A DNA stretch of 64,000 nucleotides, taken from contig NZ_PHSU01000011.1 of the NCBI RefSeq assembly GCF_002814235.1, positions 434,001 through 498,000 on the forward strand. The letters are read 5' to 3'. How positions within the stretch are numbered: the stretch's first letter is position 1; the number at the start of each line of letters is the position of its first letter. The notes beneath the pieces are model-generated. The model worked only from the letters and a program-made list of their open reading frames with translations, was not told the DNA's origin and searched no databases. Positions 9,379 to 17,640 of the stretch are shown in pieces. The DNA comes from Pseudomonas sp. QS1027. Its GTDB lineage: Bacteria > Pseudomonadota > Gammaproteobacteria > Pseudomonadales > Pseudomonadaceae. A program made the translations under genes and the position numbers.

Positions 9379-10092
9379 TCACACCACATCCACCCCGACA
9401 TGAATCGCATCATGTCGCCAGAACTCCAGATCGCAGTCGATCAGCCGTTCGTGCTGGTCGTAGTTGACCCGGGCAATGCGCAAGCCCGGGCTCCCCACCG
9501 ACACCCGCAACGCCGCTGCCGCGTCGACCTGCAATGAGGTCGGCACGATCTCGAACCTGACCCGCCCGTAATGCAGGTCGTAATGCCGGGCATACAGCTC
9601 GGTGATCGACTGGTTCAGGTCGAACGCCAGGATCCCCGGGAAATACTGCGGATTCAGGTAGTGCTCGACATACAGCACCAGCCGCTCGTCGATCCGCCGC
9701 GCCCGGCAGATCTGGATCACGCTGGACAACGCCGGCAACTGCAACCAGTCACACACCGCCGCCGACGCCGGCTGCAGGCGCGCCGAGATCACCTGGGTCG
9801 ACGGCACCCGACCCTGGGCACTGACCATCGCGTGAAAGTGGCTACGCTGCATCAGGTTATAGGCCAGGCGCGGCGGCGAGATAAACCAGCCCCGACGCTC
9901 CTCGCGATAGATCAACCCCTGGGCCTCCAGCTGCAACAAGGCCTCACGCACGGTGATCCGGGTGGTACCGAACAACTCACTGAGTTTGCGCTCGGCGGGC
10001 AATTTGCTACCCGGTGGCAGCAGGCCGTGTCCAATCTGCTCATGCAGAGCCTGACCGATAGCTGTCACCGCCTTGGGTGCCTCTTCGCGCAT
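9379..10092 (-). CDS. GntR-family regulator with UTRA domain (HutC/PhnF subfamily)
   Basis: 237 residues from the ATG; a TTG one codon earlier is possible. The N-terminal winged helix has LPAERKLSELFGTTRITVREAL and the wing EERRGWFI. Residues about 85-230 form a UTRA effector-binding domain (ARRIDERLVLYVEHYLNP, ending SPGLRIARVNYDQ). It is divergent from the ABC importer genes, and three sites sharing CTAGACCA or its inverse lie in the 372-bp intergenic region. It is most likely the local repressor of the importer, released by a phosphorus-containing or related ligand. Confidence 0.88.
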   Translation of the reverse strand: MREEAPKAVTAIGQALHEQIGHGLLPPGSKLPAERKLSELFGTTRITVREALLQLEAQGLIYREERRGWFISPPRLAYNLMQRSHFHAMVSAQGRVPSTQVISARLQPASAAVCDWLQLPALSSVIQICRARRIDERLVLYVEHYLNPQYFPGILAFDLNQSITELYARHYDLHYGRVRFEIVPTSLQVDAAAALRVSVGSPGLRIARVNYDQHERLIDCDLEFWRHDAIHVGVDVV

Positions 10093-10106
10093 CAACGTTA
10101 CCTATC

Positions 10107-10118
10107 TGGACTAGACCA
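10107..10118. promoter_or_regulatory. Operator-like site 1 (TGGACTAGACCA)
   Basis: A 12-bp near-palindrome, one base from perfect TGGTCTAGACCA. It sits 14 bp upstream of the GntR gene, where binding would autoregulate it. The form resembles the operator I recall for PhnF-type UTRA regulators. Confidence 0.6.
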
Positions 10119-10275
10119 GCACTGTTTGAGGGCACAACCGCGCAGGATCGCGGTCTCCACTTGTAACGCTCAGCCTAGGCAATGCAGATGACTGATATGT
10201 GACAAAGCGACGAAACGGTGCACATGGACGGTCGTTCCATAATGATCAACCCCTTTAATATCAGTTAGTTAACTA

Positions 10276-10287
10276 TGGTCTACGCTT
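10276..10287. promoter_or_regulatory. Operator-like half site 2 (TGGTCTACGCTT)
   Basis: The left half matches TGGTCTA exactly and the right half is degenerate. It lies between the two other sites in the divergent promoter region of the GntR gene and the ABC operon. Confidence 0.35.
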
Positions 10288-10384
10288 AACGCGATGGTCA
10301 TGAATACCACCGATAAAAAACCTTGCAGGACTGATGCCGACATCAAAGTGTCATCCAGCAAGCTTAAATTGGCTCAGGTATTGC

Positions 10385-10396
10385 TGACCTAGACCA
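10385..10396. promoter_or_regulatory. Operator-like site 3 (TGACCTAGACCA)
   Basis: Shares the CTAGACCA core with site 1 and lies 68 bp upstream of the solute-binding protein start, where a repressor would block the operon promoter. Two of twelve positions deviate from the symmetric form. Confidence 0.5.
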
Positions 10397-10464
10397 AACG
10401 ATCCAAACCACCGCACTACTTTTTATAAAAATCGCCGCGTTGAAAACGCCCAAAGGAGCTTCGG

Positions 10465-11532
10465 ATGAAACAGCTTTTCCTGGCATCACTGTTAGGCTCG
10501 ACCATTGCCTTGTGCACCTCGGCCATGGCTGCTGGCACCGATTTGAAAGCACTGGAAACCGCCGCCAAGCAAGAAGGCGCCGTGAACAGCGTCGGCATGC
10601 CCGATGACTGGGCGAACTGGGCCGGCACCTGGAAAGACCTGAGCGACAAGTACGGCCTCAAGCACATCGACACCGACATGAGCTCGGCCCAGGAAGTCGC
10701 CAAGTTCGCTGCCGAGAAAGACAACGCCAGCGCCGACATCGGCGACGTCGGTGCCGCCTTCGGCCCGATCGCGGTCAAGCAGGGTGTGACCCAACCGTAC
10801 AAGCCAAGCACCTGGGAACAGGTTCCGGCCTGGGCGAAGGACAAGGACGGCAACTGGGCACTGGCCTACACCGGCACCATCGCGTTCATCGTCAACAAGA
10901 AGCTGCTGCACGGCTCCGAAGCGCCGAAAAGCTGGGCTGACCTCAAGACCGGTAAATACAAGGTTTCCATCGGTGACGTGAGCACCGCGGCCCAGGCCGC
11001 CAACGGCGTACTGGCCGCTGCCCTGGCCAACGGTGGTGACGAGAAGAACATCCAGCCCGCGCTGCTGATGTTTGCCGAGATCGCCAAGCAAGGTCGCCTG
11101 TCGCTCGCCAACCCGACCATCGCCACCATGGAAAAGGGTGAAGTCGAAGTCGGTGTGGTCTGGGACTTCAACGGCCTGAGCTACAAGGCCAAGATGGCCA
11201 ACCCGGATGACTACGTGGTGCTGATTCCATCGGACGGTTCGGTGATCTCCGGCTACACCACCATCATCAACAAATACGCCAAGCACCCGAACGCGGCCAA
11301 GCTGGCGCGTGAGTACATCTTCAGCGACGCCGGCCAGATCAACCTGGCACGCGGCAACGCCCGTCCGATCCGTGCCGAGCACCTGACCCTGCCGGAAGAC
11401 GTGAAGGCCAAGCTGCTGCCTAACGAGCAGTACAAGAAAGTCACGCCGATCAAAGATGCCGATGCATGGGAAAAAACTTCCAAGGCACTGCCGCAGAAGT
11501 GGAACGAAGAAGTCATCGTCAACATGCAATAA
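10465..11532 (+). CDS. ABC transporter periplasmic solute-binding protein
   Basis: 355 residues, with signal peptide MKQLFLASLLGSTIALCTSAMAA cut near AMAA and start fixed by AAAGGAGC. Family-1 type binding fold: VNSVGMPDDWANW near the mature N terminus, AYTGTIAFIVNKKLL, and GEVEVGVVWDFNGLSYKA. It resembles the iron/polyamine/2-aminoethylphosphonate cluster of binding proteins. Its permeases, ATPase and two phosphate-handling enzymes follow on the same strand, so it delivers the substrate to that importer. The regulator type suggests an organophosphorus ligand; this is inference. Confidence 0.87.
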   Translation: MKQLFLASLLGSTIALCTSAMAAGTDLKALETAAKQEGAVNSVGMPDDWANWAGTWKDLSDKYGLKHIDTDMSSAQEVAKFAAEKDNASADIGDVGAAFGPIAVKQGVTQPYKPSTWEQVPAWAKDKDGNWALAYTGTIAFIVNKKLLHGSEAPKSWADLKTGKYKVSIGDVSTAAQAANGVLAAALANGGDEKNIQPALLMFAEIAKQGRLSLANPTIATMEKGEVEVGVVWDFNGLSYKAKMANPDDYVVLIPSDGSVISGYTTIINKYAKHPNAAKLAREYIFSDAGQINLARGNARPIRAEHLTLPEDVKAKLLPNEQYKKVTPIKDADAWEKTSKALPQKWNEEVIVNMQ

Positions 11533-11576
11533 CCCGACTGGCTTGACCCGGTGCGCGTCACTCGGGTCAACGCGGC

Positions 11577-11660
11577 TGTAGGAGCCGGCTTGCTGGCGAT
11601 GAGGACCGAAAGGGCGATGCAAACCTCAAGGCCCCCATCGCCAGCAAGCCGGCTCCTACA
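11577..11660. repeat. REPIN
   Basis: TGTAGGAGCCGGCTTGCTGG at the left and CCAGCAAGCCGGCTCCTACA at the right are exact inverse complements over 20 bases. This is the GCTTGCTGGCGATG subtype. It lies between the binding-protein gene and the next gene of the operon and could reduce read-through or stabilise the upstream mRNA. Confidence 0.88.
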
Positions 11661-11744
11661 CGACCGCGTTGAGCGTTGTTACGCATTACGGGCCGAGGCA
11701 GTTTTTACAGGTTTTGTTCATTCCCCAACATGGAGACCCGGCTT

Positions 11745-12551
11745 ATGCAGCACAACGTTATCCTGGTCGTGCTCGATGGCCTGAACTACGAGGTCGCCCG
11801 CCATGCCATGGGCCATCTCCAGGCTTACGCAGGCGCAGGACGCGCGGCGCTGTACAAACTGGAATGCGAGTTGCCCTCGCTCTCAAGACCGCTCTACGAA
11901 TGTATTCTGACCGGTGTGGCTCCGATCCGGAGCGGCATCGTGCACAACCACGTCTCGCGCCTGTCCAACCAGCGCAGCGTGTTCCATTACGCCCGCGACG
12001 CTGGCCTGACCACCGCGGCGGCGGCCTATCACTGGGTCAGTGAGCTGTACAACCGCACGCCCTTCGTCGCGGCCCGTGACCGTCACACCCGGGATGAAAA
12101 CCTGGCGATCCAGCACGGCCATTTCTACTGGGTCGATCACTACCCCGATTCCCATCTGTTCGCCGATGCCGAAAGCCTGCGCCTGCAACACGCGCCGAAC
12201 TTCCTGCTGGTGCACCCGATGAACATCGACGACGCCGGTCACAAACACGGCCTCGACACCGCGCAATACCGCAACAGCGCGCGGTCGGCCGACATCATCC
12301 TGGCCGACTACCTGCAAGGCTGGCTCGACGCCGGCTACCAGGTGCTGGTGACCGCCGACCACGGCATGAACAACGATCGCTCGCACAACGGCCTGCTGGC
12401 CGAAGAACGCGAAGTGCCGCTGTTCGTCCTCGGCGATGCCTTCAGTTTCAATCCCGACGCCACGCCCCTGCAGACGCAGCTCTGCGGCACGATCTGCGAA
12501 CTGCTGGGCGTCCCCCATGACAAACCTGTATGCCGGGAGTTGTTGAAGTGA
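11745..12551 (+). CDS. Alkaline-phosphatase-fold phosphodiesterase/nucleotide pyrophosphatase family enzyme
   Basis: 268 residues from MQHNVILVV, chosen for GGAG nine bases upstream; an ATG 15 bp earlier is possible. Metal-binding motifs of the alkaline phosphatase superfamily are present: VVLDG (first Asp), PSLSRPLYECILTG carrying the presumed nucleophile, MNIDDAGHKHG, and TADHGMNND. There is no signal peptide, so it acts in the cytoplasm on an imported compound. Position inside the importer operon suggests that it opens a phosphodiester, phosphonate or similar bond of the transported substrate. It overlaps the next gene by 4 bp. Confidence 0.85.
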   Translation: MQHNVILVVLDGLNYEVARHAMGHLQAYAGAGRAALYKLECELPSLSRPLYECILTGVAPIRSGIVHNHVSRLSNQRSVFHYARDAGLTTAAAAYHWVSELYNRTPFVAARDRHTRDENLAIQHGHFYWVDHYPDSHLFADAESLRLQHAPNFLLVHPMNIDDAGHKHGLDTAQYRNSARSADIILADYLQGWLDAGYQVLVTADHGMNNDRSHNGLLAEEREVPLFVLGDAFSFNPDATPLQTQLCGTICELLGVPHDKPVCRELLK

Positions 12552-13393
12552 ATTCACTCACCCGTGGCAAATGGCTCGCCGTGCTCTGCCTGGTGCCTTT
12601 TGCCCTGTTCTTTATCGTGTTCGAGATCGCGCCGCTGGTGTGGGTGCTGATCAACAGCCTGCAATCGGAAGACGACGGCTGGGGCCTGGCCAACTTCAGC
12701 AAGATCTTCAGCTCGAAGTTCTACCTGCAGGCGATCCAGTACAGCCTGGAGATCAGCTTCTGGTCCAGCGTGTTCGGCATGCTGATCGCCGTGCTCGGGG
12801 CCTATTCCCTGCGCCGGGTCGACTCGCGCCTGCGGGACTTCGTCAACGCCTTCGCCAACATGACCAGCAACTTCGCCGGCGTGCCCCTGGCCTTCGCGTT
12901 CATCATCCTGCTGGGCTTCAACGGCACCATCACCATCATGCTGAAACAGGCCGGGATCATTCAGGATTTCAACCTGTACTCGAAAACCGGCCTGATCATT
13001 CTCTACACCTACTTCCAGATTCCCCTCGGCGTGCTGCTGCTCTACCCGGCCTTCGACGCCCTGCGCGAAGACTGGCGTGAGTCCGCCGCGCTGCTCGGCG
13101 CCGACGGCTGGCAATTCTGGCGGCATATCGGCCTGCCGGTGCTGACCCCGGCGCTGCTGGGCACCTTCGTCATCCTGCTGGCCAACGCCCTCGGTGCCTA
13201 CGCCACGGTGTACGCCCTGACCACCGGCAACTTCAACGTCTTGCCGATCCGTATTGCCGCCATGGTTTCCGGCGACATCAGCCTCGACCCGAACATGGCC
13301 AGCGCGCTGGCGGTGGTGCTGGTGGGCCTGATGACCTTCGTGACCGTGATCCATCAGTGGCTGTTGAAAAGGAGCTACCATGTCGCGCGCTGA
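12548..13393 (+). CDS. ABC transporter permease 1 (PotB/CysT type)
   Basis: 281 residues from a GTG overlapping the previous stop as GTGA, with GGGAG upstream; an ATG 18 bp earlier is the alternative. Six predicted membrane helices are evident. The EAA loop that contacts the ATPase is visible as DWRESAALLGADGWQFWRHIGLPVL. It pairs with the next permease to form a heterodimeric channel of the spermidine/iron/phosphonate importer class. Confidence 0.9.
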   Translation: MNSLTRGKWLAVLCLVPFALFFIVFEIAPLVWVLINSLQSEDDGWGLANFSKIFSSKFYLQAIQYSLEISFWSSVFGMLIAVLGAYSLRRVDSRLRDFVNAFANMTSNFAGVPLAFAFIILLGFNGTITIMLKQAGIIQDFNLYSKTGLIILYTYFQIPLGVLLLYPAFDALREDWRESAALLGADGWQFWRHIGLPVLTPALLGTFVILLANALGAYATVYALTTGNFNVLPIRIAAMVSGDISLDPNMASALAVVLVGLMTFVTVIHQWLLKRSYHVAR

Positions 13394-14180
13394 ACCCGGC
13401 TCCGCCGCCCTGTACCACCGCGTGGTGGTCTACCTGCTGTTCCTGATCCTGCTGCTGCCGCTCGCCGGCACCCTGGTCTACTCCCTGGCCAGCAGCTGGT
13501 CGGCGACCATCCTGCCCGCCGGTTTCACCTTCAAGTGGTACCTGCAACTGTGGAGCGACCCGCGTTTCCTCAATGCCTTCGGCCAGTCGCTGATCGTCTG
13601 CGTCGGCTCGCTGGTGTTGTCGGTGGTGCTGATCCTGCCGCTGCTGTTCGTGGTGCACTACCACTTCCCCAGGCTCGACGCGCTGATGAACATCCTCATC
13701 CTGCTGCCCTTCGCGGTGCCGCCGGTGGTGTCCTCGGTCGGCCTGTTGCAGCTGTACGGTTCCGGACCGTTCGCCATGGTCGGCACACCCTGGATCCTGA
13801 TCGGTTGCTACTTCACCGTGGCCTTGCCGTTCATGTACCGGGCGATCACCAACAACCTGCAGGCGATCAACCTGCGCGACCTGATGGACGCCGCCCACCT
13901 GCTCGGTGCCAGCACCTGGCAGGCGGCGTTCCTGGTGGTGCTGCCGAACCTGCGCAAGGGCCTGATGGTCGCGCTGCTGCTGTCGTTCTCCTTCCTGTTC
14001 GGCGAGTTCGTGTTCGCCAACATCCTGGTCGGTACCCGCTATGAAACCCTGCAGGTGTACCTGAACAACATGCGCAACAGCAGCGGCCACTTCACCAGCG
14101 CCCTGGTCATCTCTTATTTCCTCTTCGTGCTGGTGCTCACCTGGGTCGCCAACCGCCTGAACAAGGACAAAAGCCAATGA
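13380..14180 (+). CDS. ABC transporter permease 2 (PotC/CysW type)
   Basis: 266 residues with AAAGGAGCTACC before the ATG; the start lies 14 bp inside the preceding gene. It has six membrane segments and the EAA loop MDAAHLLGASTWQAAFLVVLP. It is the second half of the transmembrane channel. It overlaps the ATPase gene by 4 bp (ATGA), indicating translational coupling. Confidence 0.9.
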   Translation: MSRAEPGSAALYHRVVVYLLFLILLLPLAGTLVYSLASSWSATILPAGFTFKWYLQLWSDPRFLNAFGQSLIVCVGSLVLSVVLILPLLFVVHYHFPRLDALMNILILLPFAVPPVVSSVGLLQLYGSGPFAMVGTPWILIGCYFTVALPFMYRAITNNLQAINLRDLMDAAHLLGASTWQAAFLVVLPNLRKGLMVALLLSFSFLFGEFVFANILVGTRYETLQVYLNNMRNSSGHFTSALVISYFLFVLVLTWVANRLNKDKSQ

Positions 14181-15166
14181 GCTTCATCAGTGTCCAGAAC
14201 CTGAAAAAAACCTACGCCGGCACCACGGTGTTCAGCGACATCAACTGCGAAATCGCCAAGGGTGAATTCGTCACCCTGCTCGGCCCGTCCGGTTGTGGCA
14301 AGTCGACCCTGCTGCGCTGCATCGCCGGCCTGACCCCGGTGGACAGCGGCAAGATCCTCCTCGACGGCCAGGACATCGTTCCGCTGAGCCCGCAGAAACG
14401 CGCGATCGGCATGGTGTTCCAGAGCTACGCGCTGTTCCCCAACATGACCGTGGAACAGAACGTCGCCTTCGGCCTGAAGATGCAGAAGGTCAATGCCGAC
14501 GACAGCCACAAGCGCGTCATGGAAGCCCTCAAGCTGGTGGAACTGCACGACTTCGCCGCGCGCTACCCGCATCAGTTGTCCGGTGGCCAATGCCAGCGCG
14601 TGGCCCTGGCCCGCTCCCTGGTCACCCGTCCACGCCTGCTGTTGCTCGATGAGCCGCTGTCGGCCCTGGATGCGCGGATTCGCAAGCACCTGCGCGAGCA
14701 GATCCGGGCGATCCAGCGCGAACTGGGCCTGACCACGATTTTCGTCACCCACGACCAGGAAGAAGCCCTGACCATGAGTGACCGGATCTTCCTGATGAAC
14801 CAGGGCAAGATCGTCCAGAGCGGCGACGCCGAATCCCTCTACACCGCGCCGGTGGACGTGTTTGCCGCCGGGTTTATCGGCAACTACAACCTGCTCGACG
14901 CCGACGCCGCCAGCCGCCTGTTGCAGCGGCCGATCAACAGTCGCATCGCCATTCGCCCGGAAGCCATCGAACTGCGTGCCGAGGGTGAACTGGACGCGCT
15001 GATCCGCGGTCACAGCTTGCTCGGCAACGTCATTCGTTATCGGGTCGAGGCCCGGGGCGTGGAACTGGTGGTGGACGTGCTCAACCGCTCGGCCGCCGAC
15101 CTGCACCCCGAAGGCCGGCGTTTGTCGCTGTCTATCGATCCGAGTGCCCTATGTGAGGTAGCCTGA
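14177..15166 (+). CDS. ABC transporter ATP-binding protein (PotA/CysA type)
   Basis: 329 residues. Walker A GPSGCGKST, the Q-loop in VFQSYALFPNM, signature LSGGQCQRVALAR (QCQR rather than QQQR), Walker B LLLLDEPLSALD and the switch histidine in IFVTHDQEEA are all intact. The C-terminal third (about 245-329) is a TOBE-like regulatory domain, with IRPEAIEL. It powers the two-permease importer just upstream. The next gene begins 34 bp later. Confidence 0.93.
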   Translation: MSFISVQNLKKTYAGTTVFSDINCEIAKGEFVTLLGPSGCGKSTLLRCIAGLTPVDSGKILLDGQDIVPLSPQKRAIGMVFQSYALFPNMTVEQNVAFGLKMQKVNADDSHKRVMEALKLVELHDFAARYPHQLSGGQCQRVALARSLVTRPRLLLLDEPLSALDARIRKHLREQIRAIQRELGLTTIFVTHDQEEALTMSDRIFLMNQGKIVQSGDAESLYTAPVDVFAAGFIGNYNLLDADAASRLLQRPINSRIAIRPEAIELRAEGELDALIRGHSLLGNVIRYRVEARGVELVVDVLNRSAADLHPEGRRLSLSIDPSALCEVA

Positions 15167-15200
15167 TGTCCTTAGCGCGTTTGAAGAGAGAGCAGTACTG

Positions 15201-15854
15201 ATGGCCCTGGCAATTTTTGATCTGGACGACACCCTGATCCACGGCGACTGCGCCACGCTCTGGAGTGAGCAGATGGTTCGCCTGGGTTGGGTCGACCCGG
15301 AGACCTTCATGCAGCGCAACAACGAGCTGATGGACGCCTACGGCCGCGGTGAACTGGCCATGGAAGACTACATGCTGTTCAGCCTGGAGCCGATGGCCGG
15401 GCGCACCCCGGAAGAAATCGCCCACCTGGTCGAGCCCTGGGTCGAAGACGTGATCGAGCCGCTGATCTACAGCGACGCCTGCAAGGCGATTGCCGCCCAC
15501 CGCGCGGCGGGTGACCGGATCCTGGTGATCTCGGCGTCGGGCATTCACCTGGTCAAGGCGATTGCCGAACGCGTCGGCATCGACGAAGTGCTGGGCATTG
15601 ACCTCGACATCCTGCACGGCGTCTACACCGGCCACACCGTCGGCACCCTCACCTACCGCGAAGGCAAGATCGTGCGCTTGATGGAATGGCTGGATGCCGA
15701 AGGCGAGAACCTGGAAGGCGCGAGTTTCTATTCGGATTCACGTAATGATCTACCGTTGTTGCTCAAGGTGGATCACCCCCATGTGGTCAACCCCGACCCG
15801 GTGCTGCGGACGCAGGCGGAAAAGGCCGGCTGGCCGGTTCTTCACTGGAAATAA
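15201..15854 (+). CDS. HAD-IB family phosphatase (SerB-like)
   Basis: 217 residues with the HAD motifs: DLDDT (motif I, nucleophile Asp9), VISASGI (motif II), a lysine in the YREGKIVRL region (motif III) and SDSRNDLPLL (motif IV). The cap and spacing match the IB class, which includes phosphoserine and phosphoethanolamine/phosphocholine-type phosphatases. As last gene of the importer operon it probably removes phosphate from the product of the upstream phosphodiesterase-like enzyme. Confidence 0.88.
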   Translation: MALAIFDLDDTLIHGDCATLWSEQMVRLGWVDPETFMQRNNELMDAYGRGELAMEDYMLFSLEPMAGRTPEEIAHLVEPWVEDVIEPLIYSDACKAIAAHRAAGDRILVISASGIHLVKAIAERVGIDEVLGIDLDILHGVYTGHTVGTLTYREGKIVRLMEWLDAEGENLEGASFYSDSRNDLPLLLKVDHPHVVNPDPVLRTQAEKAGWPVLHWK

Positions 15855-15963
15855 ACAAGAGCCTGCTCAAACGCAAGCCCGATGCACGGCATCGGGTCCC
15901 GTCCTGAGTCAGATCAACCCCCTGGCCACCTGTTTCTGGCCGCGCATGAAGCGATACGGAACG

Positions 15964-17373
15964 CTAATGCGGATCGCCAATCAAACCATGGGTTAGCGTT
16001 TCCCACATGTAGTGAAAGCGGACACGGGTGGGTCTGGTTTTATTCAAAAAAACTTCAGTGTGTGGAAGAACAGCAGCGAGCCTAATAGCATAGTGATTGT
16101 AGCCAATCTCAAACGTACCACTGGTCGACAGCGTGAGGGGCTGCTCACATAAACTTGCCAGATCAGAGCCACCATTTTGGTACAGTGAATGGAGTTCCAT
16201 GGCTTTGGTCAGCCTTTCCTTACTTTTGCTGGCAGGATCATCATATAAATCGACCCCTTGAACTCTTGCTGTTTCCGCAGCATTGATCAATGCTGCCAAG
16301 CCATAAGCCGTATGTTCAAGGTCACGACAAGTTTCTCGCGTCAATCCCTCGACAAACGCTTTAGGATGATTCCAATGATCGACAATCTGCTGATCACTCA
16401 CCGAACACCAGGGAGCACGCTTGGGTAACGGGCCATCGGAGGCAATATAAATATAAGCCGGTATCAGTCCACGCCACCGGGAAACGGCTTCATCGAACAG
16501 CAGAGTATCTTTATTGAAAACAGAAATATTAAGCAACGCCTCTGTGGCACTGGCCTGCCAGTTCTGGGTATAGCAATTATAACCACTTTGAGTGAACACC
16601 CTTTCGATATCAGGCTGATATTGTTCCCTGAACATCCTGGTGACCTTATCCTTCTCTGGCTGAGGCCATTCGCTGTAAGTATATTTGACCAACTCCGCGG
16701 CGCGCGTAAAGAGCTCCGCCGCCCATGAAGCTTGCAGCGCCGCATTCGAGTTGACATGCCCTCTTTTCAGCGTTGTGGCCCACGCGTTGATAATCGCCAC
16801 TGTGTTGGCGGCGTAACGTTTGTCTTTGGTGTACAGCCATAACAATGCCTGGGTATAAGCGGCCTGTGCGTCACCCACTTCGTCGCTGCAACCCTTGTCT
16901 GGATTGGAATAAGAGCCACATTCCACCTCCTCCCAAGGATGGGGCTGATAAGAAAGATCGGCATACTGGCTGACTACCGCGTCATAAAACGCTTCCTTCC
17001 AGGGAGCGAGCTCAAGATGATTGCGAACATATTCAATCTGCGCAACGGTGACTAAAATGCCGGGATGAACAAAGTCCTTTTGCTTAACCGTATCGCTTTG
17101 CACAGGGACCAACATGGCGCCAGTGCCGTTACTCGCGACTTGCAGCAGGCGCGGCCGGGACGTAGAGAGATCTCTCGATAGGCCTCTGTTATCAGGGGAG
17201 GCACAACCCAATTCCCTCGGGCTGTTATCCAAGCAAGCAGCGCCGGCATCCTGATGACGGTGGTTGAGCAACTGTGCCGTTTCCACGTGCGTAATCGCCT
17301 GGGCCAGACCGCTGAAGAGTAACCAGGCAAGCGCCAAAGAAAGGCGAATGCCCCTTCGAATATCAATAGACAT
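15964..17373 (-). CDS. Secreted alginate-lyase-family protein
   Basis: 469 residues beginning with a signal peptide (LSLALAWLLFSGLAQA, cut near AQA), so exported. The body resembles the alginate lyase alpha/alpha-barrel family: HPGILVTVAQIEYVRNHL at the start, repeated helices with a YTQALLWLYTKDKRYA segment, then NSNAALQASWAAELFTRAAEL and a C-terminal GTFEIGYNHYAIRLAAVLPH. Such enzymes cleave uronic-acid polysaccharides by beta-elimination. Its promoter region carries the 16-bp dyad shared with the large Ig-like genes, which links it to that set. Base composition is lower in GC than the preceding operon. The exact substrate is not deducible. Confidence 0.78.
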   Translation of the reverse strand: MSIDIRRGIRLSLALAWLLFSGLAQAITHVETAQLLNHRHQDAGAACLDNSPRELGCASPDNRGLSRDLSTSRPRLLQVASNGTGAMLVPVQSDTVKQKDFVHPGILVTVAQIEYVRNHLELAPWKEAFYDAVVSQYADLSYQPHPWEEVECGSYSNPDKGCSDEVGDAQAAYTQALLWLYTKDKRYAANTVAIINAWATTLKRGHVNSNAALQASWAAELFTRAAELVKYTYSEWPQPEKDKVTRMFREQYQPDIERVFTQSGYNCYTQNWQASATEALLNISVFNKDTLLFDEAVSRWRGLIPAYIYIASDGPLPKRAPWCSVSDQQIVDHWNHPKAFVEGLTRETCRDLEHTAYGLAALINAAETARVQGVDLYDDPASKSKERLTKAMELHSLYQNGGSDLASLCEQPLTLSTSGTFEIGYNHYAIRLAAVLPHTEVFLNKTRPTRVRFHYMWETLTHGLIGDPH

Positions 17374-17488
17374 GGTCGTGAACTCCCGCAGTGTCTATCT
17401 CGATAACGCTCCACCCTGGAAAATGCCCACTACTTCAGCCAGGGTTAAGGCTGGAGTTTATTGGGCGCTGCAAACGGGAGGTTGACTA

Positions 17489-17504
17489 CTGTCAGAAATG
17501 ACAG
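17489..17504 (-). promoter_or_regulatory. Island dyad site A (for the alginate-lyase-like gene)
   Basis: Read on the minus strand it is CTGTCATTTCTGACAG, a perfect 6-4-6 dyad, 115 bp before the start codon. It is followed by TAGTCAACC and, 26 bp downstream, AATAAAC (17456-17462). Upstream it shares TCGGATA..CCCGAC with site D. Confidence 0.8.
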
Positions 17505-17540
17505 GTCGGGTAGGCTATCCGACCAGTGGCGCATGCTGAA

Positions 17541-17585
17541 ATGAACGGGGAGCAGCGCTCCCCCTTTGTGGTCTACATAAATCAG
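17541..17585 (-). terminator. Terminator-like conserved 3' tail of the 1591-residue gene
   Basis: On the minus strand CTGATTTATGTAGACCACAA precedes a GGGGAGC-GC-GCTCCCC hairpin and GTTCATTT. The same tail follows two other genes of the family (near 24651 and 28729). It lies about 55 bp past the stop codon. Confidence 0.75.
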
Positions 17586-17640
17586 CCCCCTTTTCTTCAC
17601 GAAGACCGTCCCCTATGCCGGTCTCATTGGCTGAGCTTCA

